Shown one piece after another: positions 6,210-7,089 of a stretch of DNA of 7,089 nucleotides. The stretch's first letter is position 1, and each line of letters starts with the position of its first letter. The position numbers were made by a program, and so were the translations under genes. The stretch is from Phycisphaerae bacterium (GTDB taxonomy: Bacteria > Planctomycetota > Phycisphaerae > Tepidisphaerales > Tepidisphaeraceae). The notes below the pieces were generated by a model. It was not told where the DNA came from. It saw only the letters and a list, made by a program, of their open reading frames with translations, and did not search any database. The stretch is taken from NCBI GenBank assembly GCA_014380825.1, contig JACMJD010000493.1, positions 1 to 7,089 of the forward strand, in the 5' to 3' direction.

Positions 6210-6917
6210 ATGCAGGATTCCAACGGACGTTCGTTCACTACTCCGGCCAACGGCACCATGCTTGGCCGGGCGATTTTGGAAGATACATCGCTGGAAGCTC
6301 GGCGAATCAACGTCACTTCCGGCACCGTCATCTATGAACCCGACGCACTGGCGGCGCACGTTCACCTGATCCATCGCGGCCAGGTGCGCACGTATCAGGT
6401 TGGCGAAAATGGCGCGAGCCGGCTGTGCGAGATTCTCGGCACGGACGACTGGTTCGGCGTCGCGGCGCTCGCCAACGCTGAGAGCTACGGCACCCGCGCG
6501 GTAGCGGTCGGCCCGACCGTGCTGACGGAAATCAAAGCGGATCGATTGCTCACATCGCTTTCGCGACGACCCGAATCGCTCGTGGAATTGAGCCGGCAAC
6601 TCGCGCAGCGCCTGCAAAACGCGCGCGAAGAATCCGCCGAGCTGATGTTCCGCGATACGAACCAGCGGCTGATTAACGCGCTCGTTCGCTTCGCACGATC
6701 GGCCGCTTCCACGCAGCGCGAAGATGGCGTTGTATTAAACATCACGCACAGCCAGTTGGCACAGGCAGTCGGCGCGGCGCGCGAGACGATCAGCCTGGCG
6801 CTGACGCAACTGCGACATCAAAACCTAGTGCGCACCGGACGCAATCAACTGTTCTTCGACCCGCAAGCGCTCAGTCAGTTCCGCAGCGTGACGCGCGCGG
6901 TCCCGCAGGTCGCGTGA
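6210..6917 (+). CDS. CRP/FNR-family transcription regulator
   Basis: A 235-residue DNA-binding regulator of usual family length. Residues 20-125 form the cyclic-nucleotide-binding-type beta barrel (VHLIHRGQVRTYQV, then LGTDDWFGVAAL). Residues 126-150 are the long dimerisation helix. Residues 150-225 are the winged helix-turn-helix, with THSQLAQAVGAARETISLAL (179-198) as its core. In the effector pocket the Arg-Ser pair that contacts cAMP in E. coli CRP is not present as such; the local sequence is YGTRAVA. Only one cysteine (Cys73) occurs, so an FNR-type iron-sulfur cluster is excluded. In the recognition helix Arg191 and Glu192 are kept, but the Arg that usually follows Ser195 is Leu196, so DNA specificity probably differs from CRP and FNR. 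The effector is unknown. GAGG eight bases before the ATG supports this start, and an intrinsic terminator follows 37 bp after the stop. Upstream is a candidate operator dyad. Confidence 0.9.
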   Translation: MQDSNGRSFTTPANGTMLGRAILEDTSLEARRINVTSGTVIYEPDALAAHVHLIHRGQVRTYQVGENGASRLCEILGTDDWFGVAALANAESYGTRAVAVGPTVLTEIKADRLLTSLSRRPESLVELSRQLAQRLQNAREESAELMFRDTNQRLINALVRFARSAASTQREDGVVLNITHSQLAQAVGAARETISLALTQLRHQNLVRTGRNQLFFDPQALSQFRSVTRAVPQVA

Positions 6918-6954
6918 TCGCCGCGCGGAGTTAGAGAACACGAATGGCCCTCTC

Positions 6955-6992
6955 ACTACCCTCTCCCAGATCACTGGGAGAGGGTGGTTTTT
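6955..6992 (+). terminator. Intrinsic terminator after the CRP/FNR-family gene
   Basis: ACCCTCTCCCAG (6958-6969) pairs perfectly with CTGGGAGAGGGT (6974-6985) around a four-base loop ATCA. The stem extends by three more pairs including one G-T, and runs straight into TTTTT (6988-6992). This is a textbook rho-independent terminator for the plus strand. On the minus strand no T-tract follows the stem, so it would serve the converging GGDEF gene less well. The CCCTCTCCC/GGGAGAGGG stem resembles a motif dispersed in many GC-rich genomes. Confidence 0.92.
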
Positions 6993-7005
6993 ATTGTGTG
7001 ACGAG

Positions 7006-7089
7006 TTAAGCGCCGGTGGACATCGGGTGGCGCAGCGGTGTGGCGGTGTCGGTGGTTGCGATAATGCGGTCGCGACCAGACTCCTTCGC
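7006..7089 (-). CDS. C-terminal end of a probable GGDEF (diguanylate cyclase) protein
   Basis: Only the last 27 codons and the TAA stop lie in the window. The fragment begins AKESGRDRII, which matches the highly characteristic final helix and strand of GGDEF domains (YxAKxxGRNRV), and ends with a 17-residue tail after that motif. GGDEF proteins make cyclic di-GMP from two GTP. Whether this one keeps an active site, or has sensor or EAL domains, cannot be seen. It converges on the CRP/FNR gene across the terminator. The motif is short, so the call is probable and not certain. Confidence 0.68.
   Translation of the reverse strand, partial: AKESGRDRIIATTDTATPLRHPMSTGA

Overview
The window looks like chromosomal DNA of a Gram-negative, GC-rich (about 60%, by eye) bacterium, most likely a planctomycete. 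This is inferred from protein style, not from a marker gene. The clues are a porin of the phosphate-selective O/P type with an N-terminal coiled coil, a membrane protein that opens with a short CxxC...CxC zinc ribbon, and a large ankyrin protein that opens with an LEHLKxQAKD...REYGFxSW cap. The intergenic gaps are mostly short, and no insertion sequence, phage gene, CRISPR array, tRNA or rRNA was found.

Left end (1-1846): two envelope genes diverge from a 65-bp gap. On the minus strand is the N-terminal part of an outer-membrane porin, whose C-terminus lies outside the window. On the plus strand is an exported protein that joins a tyrosine/dual-specificity phosphatase domain (HCHHGKHRS) to a C-terminal cytochrome c'-like domain ending in CTACH. 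This fusion is the most unusual gene here.

Middle (1934-3994): a zinc-ribbon, multi-pass membrane protein with a glycine linker and an unrecognised cytoplasmic tail converges, with only 25 bp between stops, on a stand-alone PilZ (cyclic di-GMP receptor) gene on the minus strand. The 347-bp gap that follows holds a direct repeat GAGTTAC near the PilZ start, a possible extended -10 promoter, and a leader with a perfect 12-bp inverted repeat ending 11 bases before a strong ribosome binding site.

Right half (3995-7089): a 703-residue ankyrin-repeat protein, then a CRP/FNR-family regulator preceded by a perfect dyad CGTAAC-N10-GTTACG, then a strong intrinsic terminator. The last 84 bases are the tail of a minus-strand gene whose AKESGRDRI motif matches the end of a GGDEF (diguanylate cyclase) domain.

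The PilZ protein and GGDEF tail point to cyclic di-GMP signalling, with the CRP/FNR regulator as a possible but unproven output. The ankyrin protein and the zinc-ribbon protein have no function that can be assigned from sequence alone.
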